Origin: Riptortus pedestris
Taxonomy: Eukaryota > Arthropoda > Insecta > Hemiptera > Alydidae
Assembly: GCA_019009955.1 (NCBI GenBank)
Contig: CM032231.1
Coordinates: forward strand, 111,372,001-111,436,000
Reading direction: 5' to 3'
DNA: 64,000 nucleotides
Below the pieces are notes generated by a model that saw only the letters and a list, made by a program, of their open reading frames with translations, had not been told where the DNA came from and ran no database searches. Shown piece by piece: positions 45,782 to 56,318 of this stretch. Each line of letters begins with the position of its first letter. Positions within the stretch are counted from its first letter, which is position 1. Position numbers and translations under genes: made by a program.

Positions 45782-46082
45782 TTATTTATTTATTACGTAG
45801 AGCTCCGCAACTATGGCGACTTAGCTCTTCTTAGACATGGGGGAAAACAAAACAAAAACAAAGAACAACAACAAACAACATAAACAAAATAACAGAAACT
45901 TGAACACGAAATAATATATAGAACAAAACTAAGGGAACGCAACACAAAACAAAAGAAGAAACACGAACACAACATAGAAATAAAAACAGACGGTAAATAA
46001 ATAAGTGAAAAGAAAACTTGATAACTTTGAAACAAAAACTAAATAGGTCTCTCTCTCTCTCACACACACACACACGCACGCA

Positions 46083-46127
<45 letters not shown>

Positions 46128-46969
46128 ACACACAAACATATAAGCACGCACACACATTAAAAATTTTAAAATATGCAATTAAATATTCTCAAACTGCTCT
46201 ATTGTTTTTAAATATGTCAGAATCGTGGCAATATGTGGGCTACCCTCAGTCAGTAGTTCGTTCAAGTCATGTGGAATGTTTAAGTAAGCTCGTAATCTGC
46301 ATTCTGTTAGTAAGTGTTTTATAGTTAGTCCAGTGTTGCAATGAGTACAAGTAGGCTTGTCTTTTTTGTTCATTATGTAAGAATGTGTCAGGTATGTATG
46401 TCCAATACGTAGTCTTGTGAGCACGACTTGGTCTCTTTTTGAATTTACGTTCTGTCTCTTTGTCCATCCAGTAGCATTGCGTTTTATTTCCAATAATTTG
46501 TTGTCAGTACGTAACCAGTGTATTTGCCAGTCTTGGAGTATTTTTGTTTGTACAATCTTGTTGAGGTCTGTTGGTGTTAGTGTAATTATGTCGGTAGTAG
46601 TCATTTTTGTTGCTAGTTTTGCATGTTTGTCAATATCAGTCATTTGTTTAATGTCCTTGTGTCCGGGTAACCACAACATTTTAAAATTGCAAGTGTTTAG
46701 TGCGTAAATTAGTTCTAGTATTTTTGTAATTAGTGGGTGATTGGAGTAGATGTTTCCCATGGAAAGTAAAGAACTTAAAGAGTCTGTCCATAAAATTACT
46801 TGGTGTGATCTGTTTTCTAATTTTGAAATTGCTAGTATAATGGCCTGTAGTTCTGCAGTATAAGTACTTGATTCGTCGTGTAGTTTAACTTTGTAAGTTT
46901 TGTTTTTGATAGTGGCGGCTGAGCCCGTCCCGTGTTCTGTCTTAGATCCGTCCGTGAAAATGAATAAAC
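45782..46969 (-). mobile_element. 5'-truncated RNase H-type non-LTR retrotransposon insertion in a SINE
   Basis: The element lies on the minus strand between target duplications TTCATTA (45775-45781 and 46970-46976). Its (AAAT)n tail abuts the left copy; the right edge is inside ORF2, a typical 5' truncation. The 3' UTR (45782-46178) has (CA)n/(GA)n runs at about 46050-46140 and an AAC-rich part. Removing it restores a continuous SINE. It belongs to the same family as the pieces at 25053, 39190 and 50197 and is the least decayed. Confidence 0.85.
46179..46969 (-). CDS. ORF2 C-terminal part: RNase H domain plus zinc-binding tail (partial)
   Basis: About 263 open codons on the minus strand, with no start because the element is 5'-truncated. 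The longest Met-initiated piece starts at 46760. RNase H catalytic positions are all visible in order: FTDGSK (first Asp), YTAELQAI (Glu), WTDSLSS (second Asp) and, after WLPGHKDI, DIDKHAK (last Asp). A linker with NKLLEIKRNATGW follows, then VVLTRLRIGHTYLTHSYI and a zinc-type cluster (CTHCNTGLTIKHLLTECR) typical of ORF2 C-termini in I/R1/Jockey-related elements. RNase H would remove the RNA strand during target-primed reverse transcription. No reverse transcriptase or endonuclease is present, so the fragment cannot act alone. Confidence 0.8.
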
Positions 46970-47078
46970 TTCATTAAATAAAATAATTAGTCCCACCCTG
47001 TCTAAAAAAGGGTGGTAACATGTAGATAACCCATCCCAATTAGCCTTAGTAGCAAAAAGTGGACTTTAATAAATATCA
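46970..47078 (+). mobile_element. tRNA-derived SINE, 3' part
   Basis: TTCATTAAATAAAATAATTA, GTCCCACCCTGTC, GTAGATAACCCATCCCAATT and AGTGGACTTTAATAAA continue the SINE begun at 45662. Confidence 0.8.
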
Positions 47079-47600
47079 ATAACAATTTACACAATCCTAT
47101 ATGTTAATTAATTTATTATTATCCTTATTATGGACGCAATATTATTTATATATTCTTCAAATCATATATTTTATAATATTTTATCTTAAATTAATCGATT
47201 TTAAATTATGACGTGAAATAATCGAGTTCAAGATTGACTTGTAAATAATCGAATTTTGGTCAGCTGAGTTAACCTACCTAGGGAACCTCTCTGTACCATC
47301 TACCTCCTTAGTGAGGACAGTCGCAACGTAATGTAAAAGGTAAACGAGCACTTCAGAAATGTAAGTAGCAATTTATAATTAGATTCAATAAATATATCAT
47401 AGATGTAGGCACCTACTAATACAATATATAGCAAAAGAATTATTAAGAGATGTGTTAAATTAATGTTATTAATAATTGTATTGTAATTGGCAAATAAACT
47501 ACGAAACATGTAGGGCAGTTGCAATAAAGTTGATATCGAAATAAATGTTATTTATTGGATACCCTTGCCATAAAATTTGAAGAATACTTTATTATTATTT
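47079..47600. other. Unclassified AT-rich intergenic sequence
   Basis: No repeat recognised. The 74-codon minus-strand frame at 47300-47524 is hydrophobic with two possible membrane-like stretches, but AT-rich random sequence readily gives Ile/Leu/Phe-rich frames, and there is no other support. Confidence 0.45.
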
Positions 47601-47603
47601 ATA

Positions 47604-47695
47604 AACGTCCCCTTTTTGGTACTATGGCTAATTGGGAAGGGTTATCTATAGGTAGCCCTTCATTTCTTGGCAGGTTGTGACCAAGGATTTCATAT
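47604..47695 (-). mobile_element. SINE 3'-end fragment
   Basis: AAACGTCCCCTTTTTGGTAC, TATGGCTAATTGGGAAGG, GTGACCAAGGATTTCATATA is the antisense of the SINE 3' half. It is joined at TGAGC to the HINE body that follows. Confidence 0.65.
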
Positions 47696-47698
47696 AAT

Positions 47699-48120
47699 GA
47701 GCAATTTTTATTTGATCGTTACCAAACTCGATATTTAGTCGTTTTGTGTAAAAAGAAAGGTCAAGATTGTTAACGGCTGATATCGGACAAGTGGGAGAGG
47801 GGGTTTAGAGGGGAGGATTTTGGAAAATTCGAAATATTTCCGTTACTATACGTCGGATCGAAAAATTGTATAGCATCACTCTTATTGAAAATTAAATTTA
47901 CTATAAATATTGTTATATACATTTATTCTATATTTTGAATATTAACCGAGATATTTGCATTCTTATTAAATCTGGGTGGATAACGGATGAGAGTGAGTTT
48001 CCCGCCAAAAGCTAGGTCGGCCGTTTCTTTAACTGTTCGGCTCTCGTGAAATTTCTCTATTGTAAAACTTCACGTGGGAAATCTGCTTAGTTTACGCAGT
48101 CTCTCCGTGACGGACTTTTT
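47699..48120 (+). mobile_element. HINE-like short-subfamily element, 3' half
   Basis: AATTTTTATTTGATCGTTACC body start, GGAGAGGGGGTTTAGAGGGG, CCAAAAGCTAGGTCGGCCG, then GTGGGAAATCTGCTTAGTTT, GCAGTCTCTCCGTGACGGAC, TTTTT. The 3' hairpin stem is weakened by two changes. The (TA)n and 5' part are absent. Confidence 0.75.
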
Positions 48121-48239
48121 GCCCATGCGGGAGTCGAACTCGTCACTCCATTAATTACTTTATATACATGTTTCCGAAACATTATTCTATAGCAACTGGA
48201 AGATTTATATTACAATAAGTGTGCGTTTCCGATTGAACT

Positions 48240-48600
48240 TTGTTATCCTCTGCGAATGGTTTATAAGTGAAACAGTAGCCAATGGCTTATAAGGGAGTGA
48301 GTGGTATTTATTTGTTACATCAGTGCTCAGCTTGGAGATGTCGATGTGCTAACGGAAATAAAATAGGGAATGTAATTCCCCGGCGAAGGAGAAGAGGTAA
48401 ATAAACCAATAAAACTTGATCAGGAAGGCTTCGGATGGAGGGAGGAACAAAGATGGCGTAGCTCTCCCTAATTGTCTACACTTTCTTTATATCTCTAACA
48501 GTAACTGCATCGGCTTGCCTTATACTGCGCTGTCAGCTAGGCTTCTCTTCAGCGGCCGCTCTATAAGGCTTCGGCAGGGGCTTAAATCGCTTTAGAAATT
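48240..48600. other. Repeat-free island 8 (possible conserved non-coding element)
   Basis: Unique GC-richer sequence with AGCCAATGGCTTATAAGGG, AATAAAATAGGGAATGTAAT, AACCAATAAAACTTGATC and CTCCCTAATTGTCTAC. No frame or repeat recognised. Confidence 0.35.
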
Positions 48601-48731
48601 CACCACATTAGACTAGTCACGCACCAGCTGGAATTATCTACGATTTCACTAATGCAATGTCGGACTGATGTACTTGCCACCTGACGAGGAGAGTAGTATG
48701 AAGCTTGTTTACATACGAGTAATTTCTGTGT

Positions 48732-48845
48732 TTTAGCAGATTTCCCTTGAGGGAAATCAGCAATGGAGGTCGTATTCATGAAGCGATTTTTGAAACATTT
48801 CTTCAAATGTTCATCGATCCTACCCAGGAGATGACGAAAACGAGG

Positions 48846-48911
<66 letters not shown>

Positions 48912-49009
48912 CTGTGTCTGTTAACGCTCTAGCGGTCGAAATGTTTGTTTGATCGTTACCAAACCCGATATTTACTCGTTTTATGCAAAAAGAAAGATCA
49001 AGTTCGTTT
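48732..49009 (+). mobile_element. HINE-like element, 5' part
   Basis: TTTTAGCAGATTTCCCTTGA, GGGAAATCAGCAATGGAGG, GGAGATGACGAAAACGAGGT, (TA)n 48847-48901, a short (TG) run, TTAACGCTCTAGCGGTCG, and AAAGATCAAGTTCGTTT. Truncated there; the adjoining unique sequence has no matching 3' half. Confidence 0.8.
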
Positions 49010-49303
49010 GGGATTTTAATGTTGTTTCTAACCCCTCCGAATCAAATGGCCGCTTTTTGCGAAATTTGTTATTAATTTTACTCGAAACGTAAATAATGAG
49101 TGTTTCAATAAAGAAAAAAAAATTAATAAGATTCATTCTTTTCCTTTACTAACTGAGAAACCATATATTTAATAGTATAGCCTGAAGATGCTTGAAGCAA
49201 GACTAGAACCGTGTAATGGGCAATACTGGAGCGCCCAGACAATCCTTAGAATATTATTAAATGCTCCCACATACTCCATTTCCCTATGTTCAAAACTATT
49301 ATT

Positions 49304-49415
49304 TATTAATACCCGCTTTTTGCAACTAAGGCTAATTGAGACGGGTTACCAACCTTTAGATTACTAGGGAGGGACTTAGGATGTTATTTAATGATTCCGT
49401 CAATCACGGATGAGA
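49304..49415 (-). mobile_element. SINE 3'-half fragment
   Basis: AATACCCGCTTTTTGCAACT, AAGGCTAATTGAGACGGGTT, ACCAACC and GGACTTAGGATGTTATTTAA, antisense to the SINE. The tRNA-like head is missing. Confidence 0.75.
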
Positions 49416-49435
49416 AAACTAATAAGAATTCGTAT

Positions 49436-49437
<2 letters not shown>

Positions 49438-49486
<49 letters not shown>
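49438..49486. repeat. (TA)n microsatellite
   Basis: About 24 TA units without HINE flanks. Just to the right an inverted repeat ATTTCAGAGA/TCTCTGAAAT (about 49500-49540) forms a loose hairpin. Confidence 0.9.
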
Positions 49487-49489
<3 letters not shown>

Positions 49490-49596
49490 TTTAGGTTGAT
49501 TTCAGAGACAAACTCTTTATATAGATTTCTCTGAAATTAATATATTTTCCGGGGTTGTTGTAGAGGCAGAAGTTTAAAAATTTATTTTATGTAACC

Positions 49597-50199
49597 TTGA
49601 ATAATGGTAACATTACTAAACTGAAATGAGTAAAGAAAGTGAAACATTTTGCAATAGAGTGAAGAAAGTAATCACTATCTTCACAAGTGAAGAAAGTGAA
49701 TTGCCTTCTTAATTAGTAATATTCATAAATTAAAAAATAATTTGAAGTTGGAAATTAAATGCTTTTAAATGTTTCTTAACATTGTAAGAATTTATTTTAA
49801 CAAAATAAATTGAAATGTGAATGAATTATTGGTGGAAATAATCAATATATTTTAAAATTTAAATATAATAGTAATTACCTTCCTTGTTTATAACCTGCAC
49901 TTGTTTATAACTGCACTACTTCACAATCATCACTAGTTGTTTTATAACTATGCTTATAATCTTTCACAACCATGCTTATAGCCTACCAACAACATACCAT
50001 AATCTTCACAAGATCCTAATTTTGTTCATATTCTGGTTAGATCTGATCATGTATTACACGATTACAGAAAAAAATTAATATTACACTCGTGACGAAAGTA
50101 GAATTTACAACTCTCGTGGAATTACCACACTCGCTTCGCTCGTCTGGGTAAACGTTTCACTCGAGTTGTAAAATGATCTACTTGTATAATAAATAACTA
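49597..50199 (-). mobile_element. 0.6-kb unclassified element, copy 2 of the inverted pair
   Basis: Reverse-complement counterpart of 44791-45374 from TTGAATAATGGTAAC to ACTTGTATAATAAATAACTA. Differences include a short insertion with an extra TTCACAAGTGAAGAAAGTG and point changes in the hairpin arms. It adjoins the non-LTR relic at 50197. Confidence 0.8.
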
Positions 50200-50745
50200 T
50201 TTTACACTATTGTAGAAACACACACACACACACGAATCAGTAACGCAATTTGAGAGAAACATAAAACGTCGTTTCTTGTAAAAGTCAATTGTCTTCAAGT
50301 GATTTATGAGTGTATTAATATGTGGGCTACCTTCTGTTAATAATTCGTACAATTTGTTCGGGATGTTGAGATGTTCACGTGGCCTGCAGTCAGTCAGGAG
50401 ATGTTTAATTGTCAGTAGTGTTGTACAATGAGTGCATGTAGGCCAATCTTTTCGGTTTACGTGGTATGAATGTATAAGAAGTGAATGCCCATTTCTAAGC
50501 CTAGTTAACACCACTTGATCTTGTCTGGTAAGATTTTCTATAGACTTTCTTTGGTTTGGGTTGTCTAGAATTTCTGGGAGTTTGTTGTCAGTTTGTAGCC
50601 AGTCGGTTGTCCAGTCATTGAGTACTTGTGTTTCATTACCCGTTTCAAGTCATGTGCAGTCAGACAGTCGATGTCCACAATGCTTTTCCTGGCTGCTAGT
50701 TTAGCCTGTCTGTCAAAGTCAGTACTCTGTATTATGGAGCAAATT
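50197..50745 (-). pseudogene. RNase H-type non-LTR retrotransposon relic
   Basis: Minus-strand frame at 50197-50514 reads VLTRLRNGHSLLIHSYHV then CTHCTTLLTIKHLLTDCR, the family's zinc-type tail. Upstream sequence (to about 50745) reads through a KLAARK/DIDC-like segment and QPTGYKLTTN with a frameshift. It lacks RNase H catalytic motifs. The tail and 3' UTR are replaced by the 0.6-kb element, so the C-terminal extension of the frame is spurious. Confidence 0.7.
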
Positions 50746-50899
50746 TTATTAAGAATTGATCATGCCTTAAATTATTGTACCTTCCTGAGTGCCCATTTTA
50801 TTGGCAATGGAACTTCAGCATTTTCTTTTCAAGAAGAAAGTATTATTATTTGTGTCAATTTTGTAAGGTGCATATCCCAAGTAATTCGATTTTGAACAT

Positions 50900-53030
50900 C
50901 AATCGATGAACTCTGTTAGATTCGGGAAGACATTCCCGATGAATGGGGAGCCGATTCATTCAATTACCACTTGAGATGAAGTAGCCTACAGAAGTTGGCT
51001 AGCGGCGGCCCTCAGATAGAGCTATATATCTAATAAAATAAGCAGCATGTGTTTAGAGGAAGACATAAAGCAGCCGGCCTTCCATTTATTGAGTCACAAA
51101 TCTCTTTGGGCCCTCCCTCTTATACCTCGCTGGAGGCTAACAATAAAAACTAATCGATTTTATATTTATTTACACCCATCTTCATCTACAAATTGTCTTT
51201 CCTCCACACGTAACAATCTCCTTACAAATTAGAAACAGTTTATCTATTTCTCATTTACTGCCGGTCACTTCTGAAGTTCTTTTATTCAATTATTTTAGTT
51301 ATGATCGAATTTTCATAGCATTATTCATTTGCATAGGTCAAGTGGGGTAAGTGAAACCATCGGGTTAGTATAACCAATCATATCATGTGTATTTATACCT
51401 TTCATATTTTCTTATGTTGTACTGTAAATTGCCATATTCGGCATAAATTATGTAAAACATAGTAACATATTTTTGCAGTTAAATATGAAGTTTCATTGGC
51501 TTTCTTAGAATTAGGTTATATTTGTGGTACTGAAGATAAATATGTTAGTGAGTCTTTTTTGTTAAGAAATGTTTGAAAAATATTTCAATCTTATTATTCA
51601 TTTTTTCCTCAACTATTGAGCCTTTAGATAAACTCGATATGCTTTCACACATACTGGGATTTTTCCTTAAGTAGAAATTGTAATCAGTGTAGCGGATTCT
51701 CATTCCTCTAAGTCGCCAGTTCGATAATCAATAGTTATCGTTAAGTACCAGTGAGCTGTTCTCAGTGTATAGTGTTACAGTGAGTGAAACGAGGGCCTGC
51801 TGTGCAGTTCAAAGTTTTATAGTTAATGTTGTGCATGTGTTTTGTGGCTCTCCATCGTCCAATGCTGTTCGGCTCCGTATTCTCAGAGACGTCAGTGTGA
51901 CTGCCAGAGGTAGGACAGGCAATATATTTGAGATTTACCGGCTTGAAGGGAACAGTGGTATAACTCCCTCCAAGCCAGTTGTACCAAAGAGGTCCAAGAC
52001 ATCAAGAGTGCTCATTCACTATTATTTATTTATTACTAAACGACATTAGAAATATTTAATTGAATTTTTTTATTATTAGATTATTTTATTCAGAAATCGA
52101 ATTTTATTTTTTTTTATTTTTATATCGATGCAATAGAGGTGATTTTGTTAGAAGAAGCCCATTTTGATAGGCCTTCAATAGTTAGATCCTTGAGCCTCTC
52201 TCCATCCCACCCAACACCAGGACATGGATGTCCCTAACATCCATTTCCTGAGATATCGTCTACTCGAGAACAATAGTTGCAATCTAAGAGAAAAATGGTG
52301 TTTACCTTGTATTTTTGGGTTAGTAATTAGCACCAGCATCAATGCCGTGATGATGGTGTCTCATAACGTGAACACCAAAAACAGCAGTTGTCTCAAGTAT
52401 TTTTGGTTGACGTCTTCATACTCTGGGGTTTGAAGGAATTAAGCGAATCACAAGGTAGATTTTTTGTTTTATATTTTTCTAGTAAATTTTGAATTTGTAC
52501 TTAACAGAGAATTTAGAATTTCTATCATTTTTTATAAATAAACTTCGTTCATATTATATTTGTTTTAACCGTGTGGCCTGTCTTAAATAGTGTGGGCCGT
52601 TCTTATACAGTGCTAATATCACCAACCAGCCGAACGAAAAATACATTTCCTCCTTCCCTTTGAGTGAATAGCTGTCCAAGACATGTTAAAGTAACTATTT
52701 GTTTACCATATTTGCTTTAATTGTTCTGCAACAATAATTTTTTTTTCTGTTTTTATTCCTTCTTTACCTCTTTTTTAAAACTCACTTTTTCTCCCCTGCG
52801 CCCTCCCACCCCACTCGCAAAGAACAACTACAGCATTCAATTTTCTTCATGACTTTGGTAACTACCAGTATTTATAATATTTACAGGTCGGCGATATTAG
52901 CCTAAACTAACTGCTCACATGCCTCCTACAATATTCAATATTTACAGTAAAAATGAAAAGCCAAAAACAAATGTTTATTTTGGATTTAAGATATCATTAA
53001 ACACAAAAAATTACGAAGATGCGATGCTGT
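50900..53030. other. Unclassified intergenic sequence
   Basis: No repeat family recognised. Around 51000-51180 unique sequence carries AGCATGTGTTTAGAGG and AAAACTAATCGATTTTATAT. Around 51700-52050 a 94-codon frame (51765-52049) follows a TCAGTGTATAGTG stretch but has no known motif. Poly-T rich DNA near 52090-52120 and 52735-52800. Remaining sequence is featureless. Confidence 0.4.
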
Positions 53031-53087
53031 ATTATATCTACAGGTTCTATCCAATATTTGGATCCAACGCATAATAATGGATATATA

Positions 53088-53134
<47 letters not shown>

Positions 53135-53135
<1 letters not shown>

Positions 53136-53167
53136 GTTGTTTACGAAAATTAAATACATGAATAATC

Positions 53168-53210
<43 letters not shown>

Positions 53211-53788
53211 CGTATTTGGAAAGTGTGACGTAGATCAAAGAAACCGACAGTGTTCTAGGTCCTACCAGTACCTTCCAGCCAGACGTCGAATAGTCCAGAC
53301 AATCCCCCTTTGATGTATGCCGCCGTCCTATATAAAGAAGGGCTAGCCGCGAGCGAGTCAGTATATTGTCACCTGTCTTGATGTTCACATCAGTACTTCA
53401 GTGCGACTTAGTGCAGTGCGGTAAAGTGTTTATATAAGAAGAACAGTGTTGTGCCGTGACTGTAAGTAACAGTTTAGTGCCGTGTTTTAAGACAGTGTAG
53501 TGCCGCGAAGTAAAGGACAGTGCAGTGCCGCGAAGTAAAGGCCAGTGCAGTGCCGTCTTGTTGTGAATTTCAGTGACCGTGAGTGAATTATTGGACTGTG
53601 TAATCTGAAGAACAGTGACGCTATCAGCAAATACTGTGAGTAGTAATTAAGAATAATTACCAAGTGTATTGTGCATTGTGAATAAATTGTTCAGTGATAA
53701 AAACTGTGAAACTTGCGAGTATTTAATTTTGCAATCCAAAAGAACTCTTATTAAAAACGTTTATTACTGGTTTTGGTAATAAGAAACG

Positions 53789-53793
<5 letters not shown>
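53135..53793 (+). mobile_element. Candidate solo LTR (gypsy/Ty3-type, AGTT...AACT ends)
   Basis: A 659-bp block starts AGTTGTTTACG and ends CGTAACT, so it has short inverted ends of the AGTT/AACT type known from Drosophila gypsy-group LTRs. Both sides abut (TA)n; flanks ATACAT and ATATAT are compatible with a six-base target duplication with one mismatch but are uninformative in (TA)n. It contains (GA)n (53172-53206), a TATA box with TCAGT initiator, 26-bp repeats at 53480-53565 (CAGTGCAGTGCCGCGAAG) and GTGAATAAATTG near the end as a possible polyadenylation signal. No internal coding region is present. Confidence 0.6.
53329..53362 (+). promoter_or_regulatory. TATA box plus TCAGT initiator
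   Basis: TATATAAA at 53329-53336 and TCAGT at 53358-53362. The A of the initiator is 31 bp from the start of the TATA box, the spacing usual in arthropod core promoters. It is placed where an LTR U3/R boundary would lie. Confidence 0.6.
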
Positions 53794-53833
<40 letters not shown>

Positions 53834-54599
53834 CCGTTATTATGCATTTGATACAAAAATGTTACAGAACCAATCTTATTTCAAATTTAATAATCTATAA
53901 ATGTTGGTATGTTTTTTCACTATCTTGATTATTAACCGAGATATTTGCATTTTTTTAGATTTTGGCCTTCTGAAACCCCAGCTCCTACTCATGTCATATT
54001 AACAATAAACTGATATATTATGAAACACTTTATTTGAAGCATAAATACCAAATATTTCTCTCATTGAACATTTAAGTTTTGAGATAAACGCAAAAACGTG
54101 GGAAAATCTGCTTGTTTAACGGAGCCCCTGCCTGACGGACGTTTGATGTTGATGAGCTGACTTCGAAAATAAATCTGCCTCCAAGAATTTTATTTTCCTT
54201 AATATTTTACAGGTATTGAAGACCTGTAAGATGGTTTTCCAGTCCACTACGAAAAAAATCGCCATTGTCATTCTTCAATCTGTCAACCCATCTCATATCT
54301 GGTCCTTTGCAGACATTTTCTTGGTTAGGGAGTCAGTCAATCTTACCACTTTCTTACACTCCCCGTTGTGGCCTCTTAGCTTTTATATCGAGTGAAATCT
54401 ACAGTTCAAGATATCATCTTTCTACAAGAATGACTTTCAATTCAATTAAAACATAACGCTTCCAGTCGGATTTCTTGGCCCATTTAAACGTGAAGGAACA
54501 TAATCCTTGATCTGAAGTATGCAAATGTCGACTGAGGAGATACCTGCTGAAAATGGGAACCAAAAACCGATTTGTAAATGTATAAATGAATTCCCTGTA

Positions 54600-54900
54600 G
54601 AGTCCATCCAATATCTATAAGTCAAACACTGGTAGCGGTAAACTTGGATATAATTAAGCGTAATAATGGTTATTATGGGACAAATGACGGGATAGGAGGG
54701 ATGATGTCAGGGGGTGAAATACGGCTGTCCGGTTGCTAATGGATACGGGGACCATTGATTTATAATTTAATTTAAAACTAATTAAAGCGATAAAGCTGAG
54801 AGGGGTCCTCAGCGCGGTAATAACTGGCCTTGGAAAGGCTTCCATGATTTATTCGACAGGATGGGCCTGGTTGGTCGCTCATCGGCACCCTCCCGATATC
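54600..54900. other. Repeat-free island 9 with a shared 32-bp AT core
   Basis: Unique sequence containing CGTAATAATGGTTATTATGG and, at 54754-54785, a 32-bp AT-rich core (ATTGATTTATAATTTAATTT then AAAACTAATTAA) that is identical, inverted, to 62056-62087. GC-rich sequence surrounds the core. Frames on both strands lack motifs. Candidate conserved regulatory element. Confidence 0.45.
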
Positions 54901-55183
54901 GGGTGCGCTTCTTCTATTGCTGTCGTGCTATATCGCCTGGATGTAGCAGTAATAGCACAGTAGATCTCTGCATTAGCTCAGCAGTCGCCATGGTGTGCAA
55001 AGCAAGCTCAGCAAAAGGTGCAAACGAATCCGACTTAGTCTTTCCATAACTATGCTCTACTGAAAATCGCTCCTAATACATGAGCAACTATACTCATTTG
55101 ACACCTCCAACTGCCGGCAATCGAAACACTCTTCCCGCTGTTCATCAAATGTCGCTCGCTCCTTTCTTAGTCTATACAACGTC

Positions 55184-55290
55184 TGCCATGTGAGTTAAAG
55201 ATCATATCATCATCCAGGTAAGTCTAGAGGGACCAACTCTCTTTTGAGAAACAGAAATTTATTTAGGGACAAGAATACCGATATGTTGAT
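55184..55290 (+). mobile_element. SINE fragment, diverged
   Basis: GTCTGCCATGTGAGTTAAAG, CCAGGTAAGTCTAGAGGGAC and AGAAATTTATTTAGGGACAA correspond to the SINE head and middle. The B-box is lost (GGACCAACTCTC). Confidence 0.55.
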
Positions 55291-55321
55291 GTATGTATAG
55301 TTCCGATTGCACGAACAACTT

Positions 55322-55930
55322 AAAAAAGTCCGTCAGCGCAGGAGCTGGCTAAATCTAAGCTATGGATTTCCCACTGTGAAGTAGTAGGCAACTATAGAAA
55401 TCTTCTATGCGAGAGCCGAGGCCTGTACAGTTAGCGGTCAAAGGGCCGAACTAGCTTTTGGCGGGAAATTCAAAAATACTGTTATCCAGGCCGGTCATAA
55501 TTTAATAAAAATGCAAATATCTCGGTTAATATTCAAGATAGCAAAAAAATGTATATAACAATATTTATAGTAAATTTAATTTGGAATAAGATTGGTATGT
55601 ACAAATCCGACGTATAGTAAGGGAGATATTTCGAATTTTCAAAATCCCCCCTCTAAACCCCCTCTTCCACTGGTCCAATTTCAGCCGTTAACGAACTTGA
55701 TCTTCTTGAAACGCTTAAATATGAAGTTTGGTAAGGATCAAACAAAACTTGCGACTGCTAGAGCGGAAACAGACAAATATATATATATATAGATATATAT
55801 ACAGTTTTAAGCGGACCTCATTTTCGTCATCTACTAGGTAGGATCGATGGACATTTGAAGAAAAATGTCGAAAATTCCGTCTTGAGTACAACCTCAATAG
55901 CTGATTTCCCCATAAGGGAAATCTGCTAAA
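55322..55930 (-). mobile_element. HINE-like element, full-length short subfamily
   Basis: 3' end AAAAAAGTCCGTCAGCGCAG carries small insertions that disturb the hairpin. CGAACTAGCTTTTGGCGGG marks the short subfamily. ACTGCTAGAGCGGAAACAG and (TA)n (55774-55801, short) follow. The 5' end GATTTCCCCATAAGG, AAATCTGCTAAAA has a 2-bp interruption of the palindrome. 609 bp. Confidence 0.85.
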
Positions 55931-55931
55931 A

Positions 55932-56153
55932 TAATTCAAATATCTTGGTTAATAAAAAATATAATGAATTTACGTACACTAAACATAGACCATCAGATTT
56001 CCAATACGATTGATTCTATACTAATTTTCGAATTTACGTTAATAAGATAGAGTTCGCCGTTAACGAACTTGATCTTAATTATTACATAAAACGTTTACAT
56101 ATCGAGTTTGTCATCGATCAGAAAGAAATTGCGACAACTAGAGCGTTAATAGA

Positions 56154-56209
<56 letters not shown>

Positions 56210-56318
56210 GGTAGAGTCGATGGAATTTTTTTTGAAAATGCTATCATGAGTACAACCTCAATAGCTGTTTTTTCCAAAGGGAAAAACTAGTTTTCTCACA
56301 ATCTAGAGTTTTCTGCTA
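55932..56318 (-). mobile_element. Adjacent diverged HINE-like element
   Basis: Starts directly at the 5' tip of the preceding copy, same orientation: AATATCTTGGTTAATA, GAGTTCGCCGTTAACGAACT, ACAACTAGAGCGTTAATAG, (TA)n 56157-56206. The 5' end is degraded (CTGTTTTTTCCAAAGGGAAA ... TCTGCTAAAA) and interrupted by a foldback. Confidence 0.65.

Larger units (their letters stand above)
53040..54147. mobile_element. HINE-like halves in inverted order around (TA)n and a solo LTR
   Basis: 53040-53085 matches the minus-strand body (GGTTCTATCCAATATTTGGA, CGCATAATAATGGATAT). 53832-54147 matches the plus-strand 3' half from ATCCGTTATTATGC to GTGGGAAAATCTGCTTGTTT, GGAGCCCCTGCCTGACGGAC. (TA)n tracts (53086-53130 and 53794-53830) and the LTR separate them. 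Confidence 0.6.

Noticed and set aside
45811..46178. Minus-strand frames with Cys-Val repeats and Phe/Leu-rich tails
   Set aside because: Translations of the (CA)n tract and the A/C-rich 3' UTR of the retrotransposon; overlapping alternative frames are equally open.
47300..47524. Hydrophobic 74-codon frame that could be a small membrane protein
   Set aside because: AT-rich DNA commonly yields Ile/Leu/Phe-rich frames; no conserved motif or expression signal.
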